Shown: one piece after another, positions 17,926-26,046 of the stretch
How positions within the stretch are numbered: the stretch's first letter is position 1
Layout: every line of letters starts with the position of its first letter
Assembly (NCBI GenBank): GCA_016789305.1
Contig: JAEURJ010000009.1
Coordinates: 1 to 64,000, forward strand
Source of the DNA: Anaerolineales bacterium
GTDB taxonomy: Bacteria; Chloroflexota; Anaerolineae; Anaerolineales; Villigracilaceae
Direction: 5' to 3'
Length of the DNA: 64,000 nucleotides
Notes under the pieces: generated by a model
The model's input: only the letters and a program-made list of their open reading frames with translations
Database searches by the model: none
What the model was told of the DNA's origin: nothing
Made by a program: the position numbers and the translations under genes

Positions 17926-19761
17926 TTACAACGACCATCCATCGCCGCCGCCGAAGCTTTGATCCTGCGAATCCCCTGAATCGTCGCCGTCAAAGCCAAA
18001 TGTATCGTCGTCGTCCAGATTTTTAACCACCAGTTGTTGTTCGGCATCGGCGGGTTTCGATTGAGATTCAGCAGAGACCTTGATCGGCGCTGTGAAATCT
18101 TCAATGTTTTGATGATACGCCGCCAACCAGGTGGCGAAGCGGTCGCGGTCTGCACTGCCCGCATCTTCGTTCTTCTTTGCAATACGCACCATGCGCCTGC
18201 GGTTGATATCAGACTGCACACCGGCCGGGTCAAGGACGTTGTCAAAGGTCAATTGTGTACCGCCCACGGAAATATTCACAGTGCCATAATTAAACGCATA
18301 AGCGATAAAACCATCGCGTTTATATGAAGTGCTCAGGATGTTTTCGATCTGTGCCGCCCGCCGTTCCTCCTGGCCGAATGGTTTGCGGTCGATGTCAAAG
18401 ATCTCATCTGAGGTGACCATGAACGTATCGTTCTTCCAATCCGTATATTCATACCACAGCCAGAAGATGATCGGCATCATCAAGAGCGGAATGGTCAACG
18501 TGATCGTATCCGGCCGCGTGGCTCCCGCCGCATTGACCTGGAAAAACGCCCGGTCCGGGGAAGCGATTAAAAAGTAAATGCGCCAAAGCAAGAGGAACAC
18601 GGCACCCAGAAATAAAGCCATCGGCTTCCAGGCCTGCTGCACAAGGATGATCCAATGCTTGCGATAAGTCACGGTTCCGCCGTCTTCGATGCGGAGTTTG
18701 AACAGATTCGCCAGCGCAAGAATCCACAGTGGTGTTTCGGTTAATTTCTTTTCATCCACCGGCACCACGGGAGGCAGAGCCGGTAATTCTCGTTTATCCA
18801 CCGGCAGCCCAAGCTTCTGACGGATGGTGTTTCGCATCACTTCCTGCTGTGAAATATTGGTGATCGCCTTGGTGCGCTCCCAGTATTCGCGAATCATGTC
18901 TGCCGCCTGCACGGGGTGATCGACATAATCAAATTCGAGTTTACCCACGAACGTACGCACGATCACATTGCCAAAGTCCAATGCACGACCGATCATGTCC
19001 GTTTCCACCCCCACAGAAAGGATGGTGCCCAGCGGGGCCTCCTGGCGGCTGTCGTACAGGCCGATCACCTTTTCCAGCCAGATCACGCGTTGATTGGTGA
19101 CTATGTAATAATCGTTGCTCCAATCGATCGCATTCCATACCGCCCAGCCGAGCAGTCCGATCAGCACAACCACACCCACGGCGAACGGAGTGGTCGCCCC
19201 GGTAAATCCACCCCATACAAAAAGCAGGATGGGAATGAGCATGGAAAGCACGGGAGTCACCAGTGCCTGGTACAAGCGCAGGACATGTCTGCGTGCAATA
19301 AAATAAATTACTTCGTTCTTGCCCAGCCATTTGAACTTTGTCGAGCGGGCCAGTTTGCGACTCTTGATCGCCACCTTGAAATTTGGCTTTAATTTTTCAT
19401 GCTGCTTGAGCAGGCTTTCAAATCCATCACGCGAAAGAAAAAGCAGCACAGTATCTTCGGTGGCACTGATGGTGGCCGAGCGGTTGCGGTTCTCGAATAA
19501 GGCCTCTTCCCCAAAGTAATCGCCGGGAACCAGCCAGGCAAGGAAATCCTCCCCATCCTCCCGCGGGCGCGTCACTTTTACACGCCCCTTGAAGATCATG
19601 TAAAACCCGTCGGGTTTGTCATTCTTTTTAAAGACGATCTGCCCCGCAGCCATTTCCTTTTCTACAAGGGTTTGCCCAATACCGGAAAGCTGCTCCTCCT
19701 TCAACCCATTGAAGAGATGTATTTTATCGAGAAAAATAACGCGTTGCTTGAGTTCGATCAC
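17926..19761 (-). CDS. Cyclic-nucleotide-binding domain protein with membrane helices and two PH-like domains
   Basis: 611 residues. Residues about 8-125 form a cNMP-binding domain with the cassette PGDYFGEEALFENRNRSATI. Then come two repeats of a pair of membrane helices followed by a bacterial PH-like (bPH2) domain, with motifs NDYYIVTNQRVIWLEKVIGL and NDTFMVTSDEIFDIDRKPFG. The C-terminus is acidic and glycine-rich. This arrangement suggests a membrane sensor that binds a cyclic nucleotide on the cytoplasmic side. The output is unknown. It is the first gene of the run cNMP protein, def, GNAT and recF. Confidence 0.85.
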   Translation of the reverse strand: MIELKQRVIFLDKIHLFNGLKEEQLSGIGQTLVEKEMAAGQIVFKKNDKPDGFYMIFKGRVKVTRPREDGEDFLAWLVPGDYFGEEALFENRNRSATISATEDTVLLFLSRDGFESLLKQHEKLKPNFKVAIKSRKLARSTKFKWLGKNEVIYFIARRHVLRLYQALVTPVLSMLIPILLFVWGGFTGATTPFAVGVVVLIGLLGWAVWNAIDWSNDYYIVTNQRVIWLEKVIGLYDSRQEAPLGTILSVGVETDMIGRALDFGNVIVRTFVGKLEFDYVDHPVQAADMIREYWERTKAITNISQQEVMRNTIRQKLGLPVDKRELPALPPVVPVDEKKLTETPLWILALANLFKLRIEDGGTVTYRKHWIILVQQAWKPMALFLGAVFLLLWRIYFLIASPDRAFFQVNAAGATRPDTITLTIPLLMMPIIFWLWYEYTDWKNDTFMVTSDEIFDIDRKPFGQEERRAAQIENILSTSYKRDGFIAYAFNYGTVNISVGGTQLTFDNVLDPAGVQSDINRRRMVRIAKKNEDAGSADRDRFATWLAAYHQNIEDFTAPIKVSAESQSKPADAEQQLVVKNLDDDDTFGFDGDDSGDSQDQSFGGGDGWSL

Positions 19762-19773
19762 GATGTGATTCTA

Positions 19774-20283
19774 TCAAATTTCGCGCACAATGGTGCAACC
19801 ATAGGCGGGAGATTCTGTCAGCTCGGGGAGTCTCCCGGCAAACAGGGATTCAATTGCCAGGTCCAAAAAGAAGCGGGTAGGGATTCGGTGACGAAATGTG
19901 ACATCATCCACGGAGCCACGATAACGCAGGACTCCACTCCGGTCAACCGCAAAAACATGGGGAGTGGTCTGTGCCTCGAACAGGTCGGCTATACGGCAAT
20001 CCGCATCGATCAGGACCGTGGGCAATCGGCGGGCTTCGGCGACATTTTTGATCGCCTCGGCATTCTCGCTTCGATTCGACGCGATCGTCAGCATCGACAC
20101 ATCATCCTGCCATTGCACAAACATGGACATGATCGACTTGTCGGTCCGCTCCGAGTGCGGACACTCGCATGACCAGAAATTGACGATCACGATTCTGCCG
20201 CGATAATCGAATAAACGATGAAGCTTGCCATGAAGATCTGGCAATTCAAAATCGGGGACGGGGAAATTCAGTTGCAAGGTCAT
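19774..20283 (-). CDS. Thioredoxin-fold redoxin (AhpC/TSA-like) with a CxC pair
   Basis: About 169 residues. The start FPVPDFELPDLHGKLHRL and IVIVNFWSCECPHSERTD are typical of redoxins of the AhpC/TSA/TlpA group. The active-site segment is SCEC, with cysteines separated by one residue instead of the usual CxxC or a single peroxidatic Cys in PxxxTxxC. TTPHVFAVDRSGVLRYRGS matches the later strand with the cis-proline. The start at 20283 (MTLQLNFP) is preferred over an in-frame ATG at 20304; neither has a clear RBS. It is probably a cytoplasmic thiol-dependent reductase; partner unknown. Confidence 0.75.
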   Translation of the reverse strand: MTLQLNFPVPDFELPDLHGKLHRLFDYRGRIVIVNFWSCECPHSERTDKSIMSMFVQWQDDVSMLTIASNRSENAEAIKNVAEARRLPTVLIDADCRIADLFEAQTTPHVFAVDRSGVLRYRGSVDDVTFRHRIPTRFFLDLAIESLFAGRLPELTESPAYGCTIVREI

Positions 20284-20320
20284 AAAGTTTGAACGTTTCA
20301 ACATTCAAACATTCGAACGC

Positions 20321-21205
20321 TTAAACGATCTCCACGCCTGCGAGCTTTTCGATCACCCCCACCACCGCGGAGTTATCCAATTCGCCCATGCCCATATCGA
20401 TCATCATTTGATAGAACTTCGTGTTTTCCTCGGTGGAGGAAATCGGCACTTCGTATTGTTTCGCAGTATCCAACACGATCTTCATATCCTTCAACTGCAT
20501 GTAGGATTTGAACCCCGGGCTGCGGTTGCCATCAAACAAACGAGGCGGCTTGATATCCAACGCCCAGCATTGCGCTGCGCCGGCTTTGATTGCATCCACT
20601 ACTTTGCGCGGATCCACGCCGGCTTTCTTGGAGAAGACCAGCAGCTCGCCCATCGCCACCATCTGCGCAGCGACCATGATCTGGTTGGCTGCTTTGGCCA
20701 CCTGCCCCGCACCTGCATCACCGACGTGTGTAATCGTCTTGCCCATCGCCTTGAAAATGGGCATCACCTTTTCCAATGCCTCCACTTCCCCGCCCACCAT
20801 GATTGTCAGGGTGGCATTCTTCGCACCGATATCCCCACCGGAGACGGGGGCATCCAGGGAGAAGACACCTTTTTCCTTCAACTTTTCAGCGATCAAACGA
20901 GCGGAGGCGGGCTTGATGGTCGAGTTATCTACAACGATCAATCCCTTGCGTGCCGCCTCGATAATTCCATTGACACCCAAAACCACCTTTTCCACATCAG
21001 GAGAATCGGGAAGATTGGTGAAGATCACATCCACTTGTTCTGCAACTTCCCTCGGCGAGTTCGCAGCGACCGCACCTTCTGCAACCAATTCATCCATTGC
21101 GGCGCGCGAGCGGTTATGCACCACCACGGGAAATCCCGCTTTTAAAATATTACGGGCAATCGATTTGCCCATTAATCCCAGACCGATGTAACCAACTCTT
21201 AACAT
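20321..21205 (-). CDS. Beta-hydroxyacid dehydrogenase (3-hydroxyisobutyrate / tartronate-semialdehyde reductase type)
   Basis: The 294-residue NAD(P)-dependent enzyme. Cofactor loop GYIGLGLMGKSIARN, substrate-binding DAPVSGGDIGAKNATLTIM, and the catalytic K171 in KAANQIMVAA are all present. It interconverts a beta-hydroxyacid such as 3-hydroxyisobutyrate or glycerate with its semialdehyde; GlxR, GarR and MmsB types cannot be separated here. Upstream is a clear AAGGAG and, further, TATAAT at about 21234-21239, giving a short normal leader. Confidence 0.87.
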   Translation of the reverse strand: MLRVGYIGLGLMGKSIARNILKAGFPVVVHNRSRAAMDELVAEGAVAANSPREVAEQVDVIFTNLPDSPDVEKVVLGVNGIIEAARKGLIVVDNSTIKPASARLIAEKLKEKGVFSLDAPVSGGDIGAKNATLTIMVGGEVEALEKVMPIFKAMGKTITHVGDAGAGQVAKAANQIMVAAQMVAMGELLVFSKKAGVDPRKVVDAIKAGAAQCWALDIKPPRLFDGNRSPGFKSYMQLKDMKIVLDTAKQYEVPISSTEENTKFYQMMIDMGMGELDNSAVVGVIEKLAGVEIV

Positions 21206-21273
21206 GAAGAGACTCCTTGAGTGAGAATGATGCGATTATAACGTGCCCACCCGACTCATAGTTGAAAGCAAAA

Positions 21274-21300
21274 AGCCTGCCCCTTGTTCAGGAGCAGGCT
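21274..21300 (-). terminator. Terminator after the SIMPL lipoprotein gene
   Basis: On the minus strand AGCCTGCTCC, a loop, and GGGGCAGGCT followed by TTTT form a hairpin 22 nt past the stop of the SIMPL gene. Confidence 0.85.
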
Positions 21301-21322
21301 TTCGGTCAGAAATTGAAGCGGG

Positions 21323-22048
21323 TTACTTGATCTCGTACAGGATGTTGACCGAGACAGAGATGTTCAACTGTCCAGGTTGGATCGGTACGGAAGAGGCTGC
21401 CATATCCACGCCACCGCCACCACCACCCTTGCCGGAATAATACGGTACGGGGCTGTTATCGTAGAAACTGATGCTTTGAATATCACCGAGGGTGACACCT
21501 GCCGCATCGGCCAATTCCTGAGCCTGGGTTTTGGCGTTTTCCACTGCCTTGGCGCGGGCTTCCTTCACGGCTTCAGACTTGTCGGCCACATCAAAACTGA
21601 TACTGTTGATGTTGTTGGCACCCGCAGTGATCGCGGCATCCAACAGATCGCCGAGGCTGGAAATATCCCGAACGATCACGTAGACGGTGTTATCAACCAT
21701 GTAGGTGGTGCCGCTGATCGTGCCATCGGGCGCATATTGCTGGGAAGGCCAAATGCTGAAGTTGGTGGTGTTGATATCCTTTTCATCAACGCCAGCACCC
21801 TTGATCGCATCAATGACCGCGTTGGTATGCGCCTTGTTGGCATCCACTGCTTCAGACGGGGTTGCGGCCTCATCATGAACACCGATGTAAATATAAGCCA
21901 GGTCCGGAGTGAGGGAAACCTCCCCTGCGCCGTTCACATTCAGTGTACGGATAGCCGGCTGGGCGGCCTGATTGATCGTGGTGGGTCCACAGGCGCTCAG
22001 GGCGAGCGCGAAGGCCAAAACTGTAAAAACTAAAAATTTTGTACGCAT
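21323..22048 (-). CDS. SIMPL (DUF541) domain lipoprotein
   Basis: 241 residues from the ATG at 22048, which has AAAAAGGAGA 8 nt upstream; a longer frame upstream lacks an RBS. The lipoprotein signal ends LALSACG. The mature part is a SIMPL domain: RTLNVNGAGEVSLTPDLAYI, ANKAHTNAVIDAIKGAGVDE, and AKAVENAKTQAQELADAAGV. SIMPL/DUF541 proteins form oligomeric periplasmic or surface structures of unknown role, sometimes linked to oxidative stress. A glycine-rich GKGGGGGGV loop near the end may be flexible. Confidence 0.9.
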   Translation of the reverse strand: MRTKFLVFTVLAFALALSACGPTTINQAAQPAIRTLNVNGAGEVSLTPDLAYIYIGVHDEAATPSEAVDANKAHTNAVIDAIKGAGVDEKDINTTNFSIWPSQQYAPDGTISGTTYMVDNTVYVIVRDISSLGDLLDAAITAGANNINSISFDVADKSEAVKEARAKAVENAKTQAQELADAAGVTLGDIQSISFYDNSPVPYYSGKGGGGGGVDMAASSVPIQPGQLNISVSVNILYEIK

Positions 22049-22158
22049 GATATTAAATCTCCTTTTTGTTTTGATATAGACGCCGCGCACCCCAAAAAGT
22101 TCCTTACCAATTCAATCCCTTTGGGGTAAAATTTTGCACAAATGTTCTAAGGAACTTC

Positions 22159-23343
22159 ATGCCAATCGACTATCAACAACTATACACCCGTATCAAGGAA
22201 ATCGGCGCAGGCGCCCGCGAGCGAAAGAAAACTCTCGAAGAGAGGCGCGCCAAAGCACGAGAATTGCTGGCTATCTACAACGCCGACCTGGACCTGCTGC
22301 ACACGAAAGTGGAATCCGCCAAACAATTAGATTCCAACATTCGCTGTGCGGCACCTTTGGATGAACCCCCCGCCTCTTCCTACCCGAAGCCTGATTCGTT
22401 GAACCAGGCCACCTTGATCGCCGCGGACGGATCGCAGATCAACCCGGACCGCCACGCCGCCATCCAGTATTCCGTGGTCAATGTAGGTGCGATCACGATG
22501 AAGTTAAATTCCGGGGAAACGCCTGAAATCTTCACGGATACGGAACTGCTCTACGGCGACGACCTTCTGCCCAATGGCTTTCCGCTTTCAGATGGCATGG
22601 TGGCACTGAAACGAGACGTAGCCGAACGCACAAAATTGGATGAACTGTCCAAGGGCATCAAAGGCGCGGTCGTGACCTTTACCGACGGCCCGGTGGAATT
22701 GTGGGGAGCCAAAGGCGAAGATACTCAATCCTATTTGGAGTATGTTGAAAAATACAAAACGGTACTCTCACGCCTGCAATCCCGCGATGTGATCACCGCA
22801 GGCTATGTGGACAAACCTTCCGCCGACCTGGTCATTCGTCTATTGGAGATCGCCTCGGCCAATCAGGAAGAATTACAAAAACTGCGCGAGTTTCATCCCC
22901 TGCGCGGCGTCAGTGACCGCTGGCTCTTCGGCGAAAAAGAGAATCCCTTACTGCCGCCTGGTCACCGCTCGGCGATTTTCAAGATCCAATCCAGCTCGGA
23001 GAAAAGTTACAAAGGCGTGCTGGAATTGCATTTCTTCTATCTAAACGTCGGCACTGAGGGACACCCCTGGCCGGTGCGCGTGGAAATTCCCCGCTGGGTC
23101 GTGGATGACCGCGGGAAATTAAATCTGCTGCATGCTGTGTTGGTGGATCAGTGCCGCATGATGGGCAGCCGTCCGTATCCGTATTTGCTGCATCGCGCCC
23201 ATGAGACTGCGGTGGTGAAGCAGGAGGAAAAGCAGCAGATCGAGCAAATGCTGGGGATGGAATTGCGCAAGAATAACGAAGAGTTGGACGAAGGTTCCTA
23301 TAAACAATCTGCCAAGGATCGTCCTGGCAGAACGAAAAGATAA
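22159..23343 (+). CDS. nurA: NurA family 5'-3' nuclease
   Basis: 394 residues. LIAADGSQINPDRHA carries the first metal-binding aspartate (D90), and a second block VVTFTDGPVELWG follows at about residue 170-185. A C-terminal LLHAVLVDQCRMM segment precedes a histidine/arginine-rich end. NurA acts with the HerA helicase in DNA-end resection in archaea and some bacteria. HerA is encoded 1 kb downstream in the same direction, supporting the call. The start has AAGGAAC upstream. N-terminal residues 10-60 are strongly coiled-coil. Confidence 0.88.
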   Translation: MPIDYQQLYTRIKEIGAGARERKKTLEERRAKARELLAIYNADLDLLHTKVESAKQLDSNIRCAAPLDEPPASSYPKPDSLNQATLIAADGSQINPDRHAAIQYSVVNVGAITMKLNSGETPEIFTDTELLYGDDLLPNGFPLSDGMVALKRDVAERTKLDELSKGIKGAVVTFTDGPVELWGAKGEDTQSYLEYVEKYKTVLSRLQSRDVITAGYVDKPSADLVIRLLEIASANQEELQKLREFHPLRGVSDRWLFGEKENPLLPPGHRSAIFKIQSSSEKSYKGVLELHFFYLNVGTEGHPWPVRVEIPRWVVDDRGKLNLLHAVLVDQCRMMGSRPYPYLLHRAHETAVVKQEEKQQIEQMLGMELRKNNEELDEGSYKQSAKDRPGRTKR

Positions 23344-23363
23344 TAGCGCAGGGAGAAGACATT

Positions 23364-23579
23364 ATGACCTTATGTTTTGGTGGTTTATTCCTGTTGGTGC
23401 TCGCCGGCTTGAGCTTTTTCGCGAGGGATATGATGTGGGATCTCACGCAATGGCAAAATTCCATGAAAGGCATTGCCTCTGAGCGCACGGAAGGCTGGGA
23501 ATTGATGACCTCCATTGGCGGCGTGATCTGCGCTATTTTAGGGGTGGTCGCACTATTTGCATTTTTCACTGGCGGATGA
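23364..23579 (+). CDS. Small two-helix membrane protein in the nurA-herA operon
   Basis: 71 residues with a helix at LCFGGLFLLVLAGLSFFARD and another at GGVICAILGVVALFAFF, joined by a short hydrophilic loop with WDLTQWQNSMKGI. It is 20 nt after nurA and 12 nt before the next gene, with GGGAGAAG upstream. No family is recognised. It may anchor the resection machinery at the membrane, but nothing in the sequence shows this. Confidence 0.7.
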   Translation: MTLCFGGLFLLVLAGLSFFARDMMWDLTQWQNSMKGIASERTEGWELMTSIGGVICAILGVVALFAFFTGG

Positions 23580-23591
23580 CGGAGAAAAGAT

Positions 23592-24182
23592 ATGACAGAA
23601 AAAATTGAGATCGGACGATTACTTCGCGCAGGGACCACAGGCTTTATCGCAGGCTGCCGCGTGAATCAATTGGATGCGCCCATGTTCGGGGCCTTGGTCC
23701 GCGCGCCATTAAGTGAGACATATCAAGTCTATGGCCTGATCCACGACATTCACATCGACGATGACGGACTGGTTCGCCAGTTGGTAACCGCGGACAACGT
23801 CAGCGATGAAGTGATGAAGGACAATCGCGAGCGGCGCATCGTGCCGGTGGAGATGTCTGTGCTGGCGGTGGGATATGAACAGGATGGAAAGATTCATCAC
23901 TTATTGCCGCCACGTCCGCCGCTGAGTTTGGATGTTATCTATCTGTGCGATGAGAAGGATATGGTCAGGTTTACCGAGAGGTTTGGCTATTTCAGGCATA
24001 TCCTGAACACACAGGATGCTCCCATTGGCGAAGTCATCGCCGCGCATATTCTACAGGTGCAGTCTGTACAAAAAGATAAAAAATGGAAAGACCGAGCCAT
24101 TCAGGAAGTGATCACCTTATTGCGCGACGATTATCCGACGTTGATGTCTGTACTTGGGGCGTTGGGTGAAGTGGCAAGTTAG
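23592..24182 (+). CDS. Conserved hypothetical protein of the nurA-herA operon
   Basis: 196-residue soluble protein. Residues 1-90 (IGRLLRAGTTGFIAGCRV, APLSETYQVYGLIHDIHIDD) suggest a beta-barrel like the HAS-barrel found at HerA N-termini. The rest is helical with RFGYFRHILNTQDAPIGEV. Its place between nurA and herA makes a structural or loading role for the HerA-NurA complex likely, but I do not recognise a named family. Confidence 0.7.
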   Translation: MTEKIEIGRLLRAGTTGFIAGCRVNQLDAPMFGALVRAPLSETYQVYGLIHDIHIDDDGLVRQLVTADNVSDEVMKDNRERRIVPVEMSVLAVGYEQDGKIHHLLPPRPPLSLDVIYLCDEKDMVRFTERFGYFRHILNTQDAPIGEVIAAHILQVQSVQKDKKWKDRAIQEVITLLRDDYPTLMSVLGALGEVAS

Positions 24183-24184
24183 GT

Positions 24185-24298
24185 CCGGTGGTCGAGTAGA
24201 GCGAATGCTCTTTTTGCTCATATCGAGACCACAAGTTAGTAAAAGTACACCTGTTACATGGTGGTCTCGATACGGGCTGCGCCCTACTCGACCACCGG
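24185..24298. repeat. 114-bp inverted-repeat element between two operon genes
   Basis: The element starts CCGGTGGTCGAGTAG and ends with its exact reverse complement CTACTCGACCACCGG. Inside it a second inverted pair, TATCGAGACCAC and GTGGTCTCGATA, faces inward. This is the shape of a REP/BIME-type non-autonomous element. It fills most of the 142-nt gap before herA, so it could affect read-through or mRNA stability. Confidence 0.85.
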
Positions 24299-24324
24299 GT
24301 GATGGATGAAATAAAGAGGCAACT

Positions 24325-26034
24325 ATGCAAATACAACGAAATCAAATCGGTTATCTGGTTGGCGGCGGACTGAAGGAAAACTTCCGCGTGCGGCTGACTG
24401 TTTCTCCGCAGGAGATTCAGGAAGGCGCGTTTGTCGTCATCCAGAGCGGATGGTGGAATTACTATGGCATCGTCACGGATATTCAACTCGGCGCGACGGA
24501 CCCGCGTTTTGCGGACGAGCAGACCGAGGTGCGTTTCCCGCCCGAGATCGCGAAGGCGCTGCACGGACAGACACTCTTCGCCAATTTGGAAGTGCTGCCG
24601 AATTTGATGCTCGAGGTCGGACCCGATGAAGGTTCGCCTGAATACAAAGATTGGCGCGGACGGATCGACGCGGGCCTGCAGGATGCGCCGCGCATTCTGC
24701 CGGTCAAGAATGTACCTCCCCACCATGCAAGAGTCTCAATGGCCAACGAGGGCGACATCGCTGAGATCTTCGGCGCACCCGATGCGGATGGGAATTTCAT
24801 CGTTGGGTATACCCGTGAGCAAGGACATCCCGTGTGCGTGAATCTCGATAAGTTTGTGCAGAGGTCATCGGGCGTGTTCGGGGCGACGGGCACAGGCAAG
24901 TCATTTTTGACTCGTCTTGTATTGGCAGGCTTAATGAATCACAACAAGGCCGCCGTATTGGTATTGGACATGCACAACGAGTATGGCTTTGACGATATTG
25001 CGTCAGACACGAAAAAAGCCGTGACGGGATTAAAGACCAAGTTCAAGTCCCGCGTGAACGTGGTGGGGTTGGGCGGAGGCGCGACGATTCGCGGAGCCAC
25101 TCCCGATTTCAATCTCGAGATCGCCATGTCCGATATTTCATCCAGTGACGTGGAAATGCTCTCGCGTGAATTGAATCTCAAAGAGACCACGCCCACAGTT
25201 TTAAATGCGTTATACACCACGTTTGGAAATGATTGGTTTATCGCGTTTCGAGGGATGACTCGGGATGAGGTGGAGATCGAAGATGAAAGAGGAAAGAGGA
25301 AACGCGTGCCTGCTGAAGGCAGTGTGGCAAAATGGGCAGGCGAAAACGGCGTGAATGTGTTTGCGGCGGAGGGACTGCACGATAAACTGCGCCGCCTGTT
25401 CAACAAGCATTACATCGTCGAGAAACCCGCGGCAGACAGCGTGGCACAGATCATCAACTCACTCGAAGCGGGCAAACATGTGATTTTATCTTTTGGCGAT
25501 AACGAAAGCGACCTGGATTATTTATTGGTGTCCAACCTGCTGACCAGAAAGATTCGCAATGCGTGGGAGAAGAAGACCAACGAGTTCCGCTCGCACGGCA
25601 AGGCGGAACCGAAGCCGCTGATCATCGTGGTGGAAGAGGCGCATAAATTGCTCAACCGCGAGATGGCGGCGCAGACGACCTTTGCGACCATCGCGCGCGA
25701 GTTGCGCAAATATTATGTGACCCTGCTGATCGTGGACCAGCGTCCGTCGCAGATCTATGACGAGGTGATGAGTCAACTGGGGACGCGCATCAGCGGCTGG
25801 CTCGGGGATGATCTCGATATTCAGGCAGTTCTCTCCGGCCTGTCAGGGCGCGACGCGCTGCGCGGCATGTTGGCGCGCCTGCAGCCCAAAGAGGAAGTGC
25901 TGCTGCTCGGTTGGGGCGTGCCCATGCCGCTGCCCGTGCGTTCGAGACGCTATGACGAAGCTTTCTGGAAGGAACTGCTCGGCGGAAGCGGAAAGAAGTC
26001 CGAAGCGCAGAATTTGAAGGAATTGGGATTCTAG
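24325..26034 (+). CDS. herA: HerA-type hexameric DNA translocase/helicase
   Basis: 569 residues. The N-terminal HAS-barrel (residues 1-100) is followed by the P-loop GATGTGKSFLTRLVLAG (186 onward), Walker B with PLIIVVEEAHKLLNR, the sensor segment LLIVDQRPSQIYDEVMSQLG and an arginine-finger region near SGRDALRGMLARLQPKEE. HerA is a bidirectional FtsK-related translocase that with NurA resects DNA ends. In bacteria HerA homologues are also partners in several antiphage systems. The KAP gene begins 12 nt downstream. Confidence 0.92.
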   Translation: MQIQRNQIGYLVGGGLKENFRVRLTVSPQEIQEGAFVVIQSGWWNYYGIVTDIQLGATDPRFADEQTEVRFPPEIAKALHGQTLFANLEVLPNLMLEVGPDEGSPEYKDWRGRIDAGLQDAPRILPVKNVPPHHARVSMANEGDIAEIFGAPDADGNFIVGYTREQGHPVCVNLDKFVQRSSGVFGATGTGKSFLTRLVLAGLMNHNKAAVLVLDMHNEYGFDDIASDTKKAVTGLKTKFKSRVNVVGLGGGATIRGATPDFNLEIAMSDISSSDVEMLSRELNLKETTPTVLNALYTTFGNDWFIAFRGMTRDEVEIEDERGKRKRVPAEGSVAKWAGENGVNVFAAEGLHDKLRRLFNKHYIVEKPAADSVAQIINSLEAGKHVILSFGDNESDLDYLLVSNLLTRKIRNAWEKKTNEFRSHGKAEPKPLIIVVEEAHKLLNREMAAQTTFATIARELRKYYVTLLIVDQRPSQIYDEVMSQLGTRISGWLGDDLDIQAVLSGLSGRDALRGMLARLQPKEEVLLLGWGVPMPLPVRSRRYDEAFWKELLGGSGKKSEAQNLKELGF

Positions 26035-26046
26035 GGAGAAGTAATT

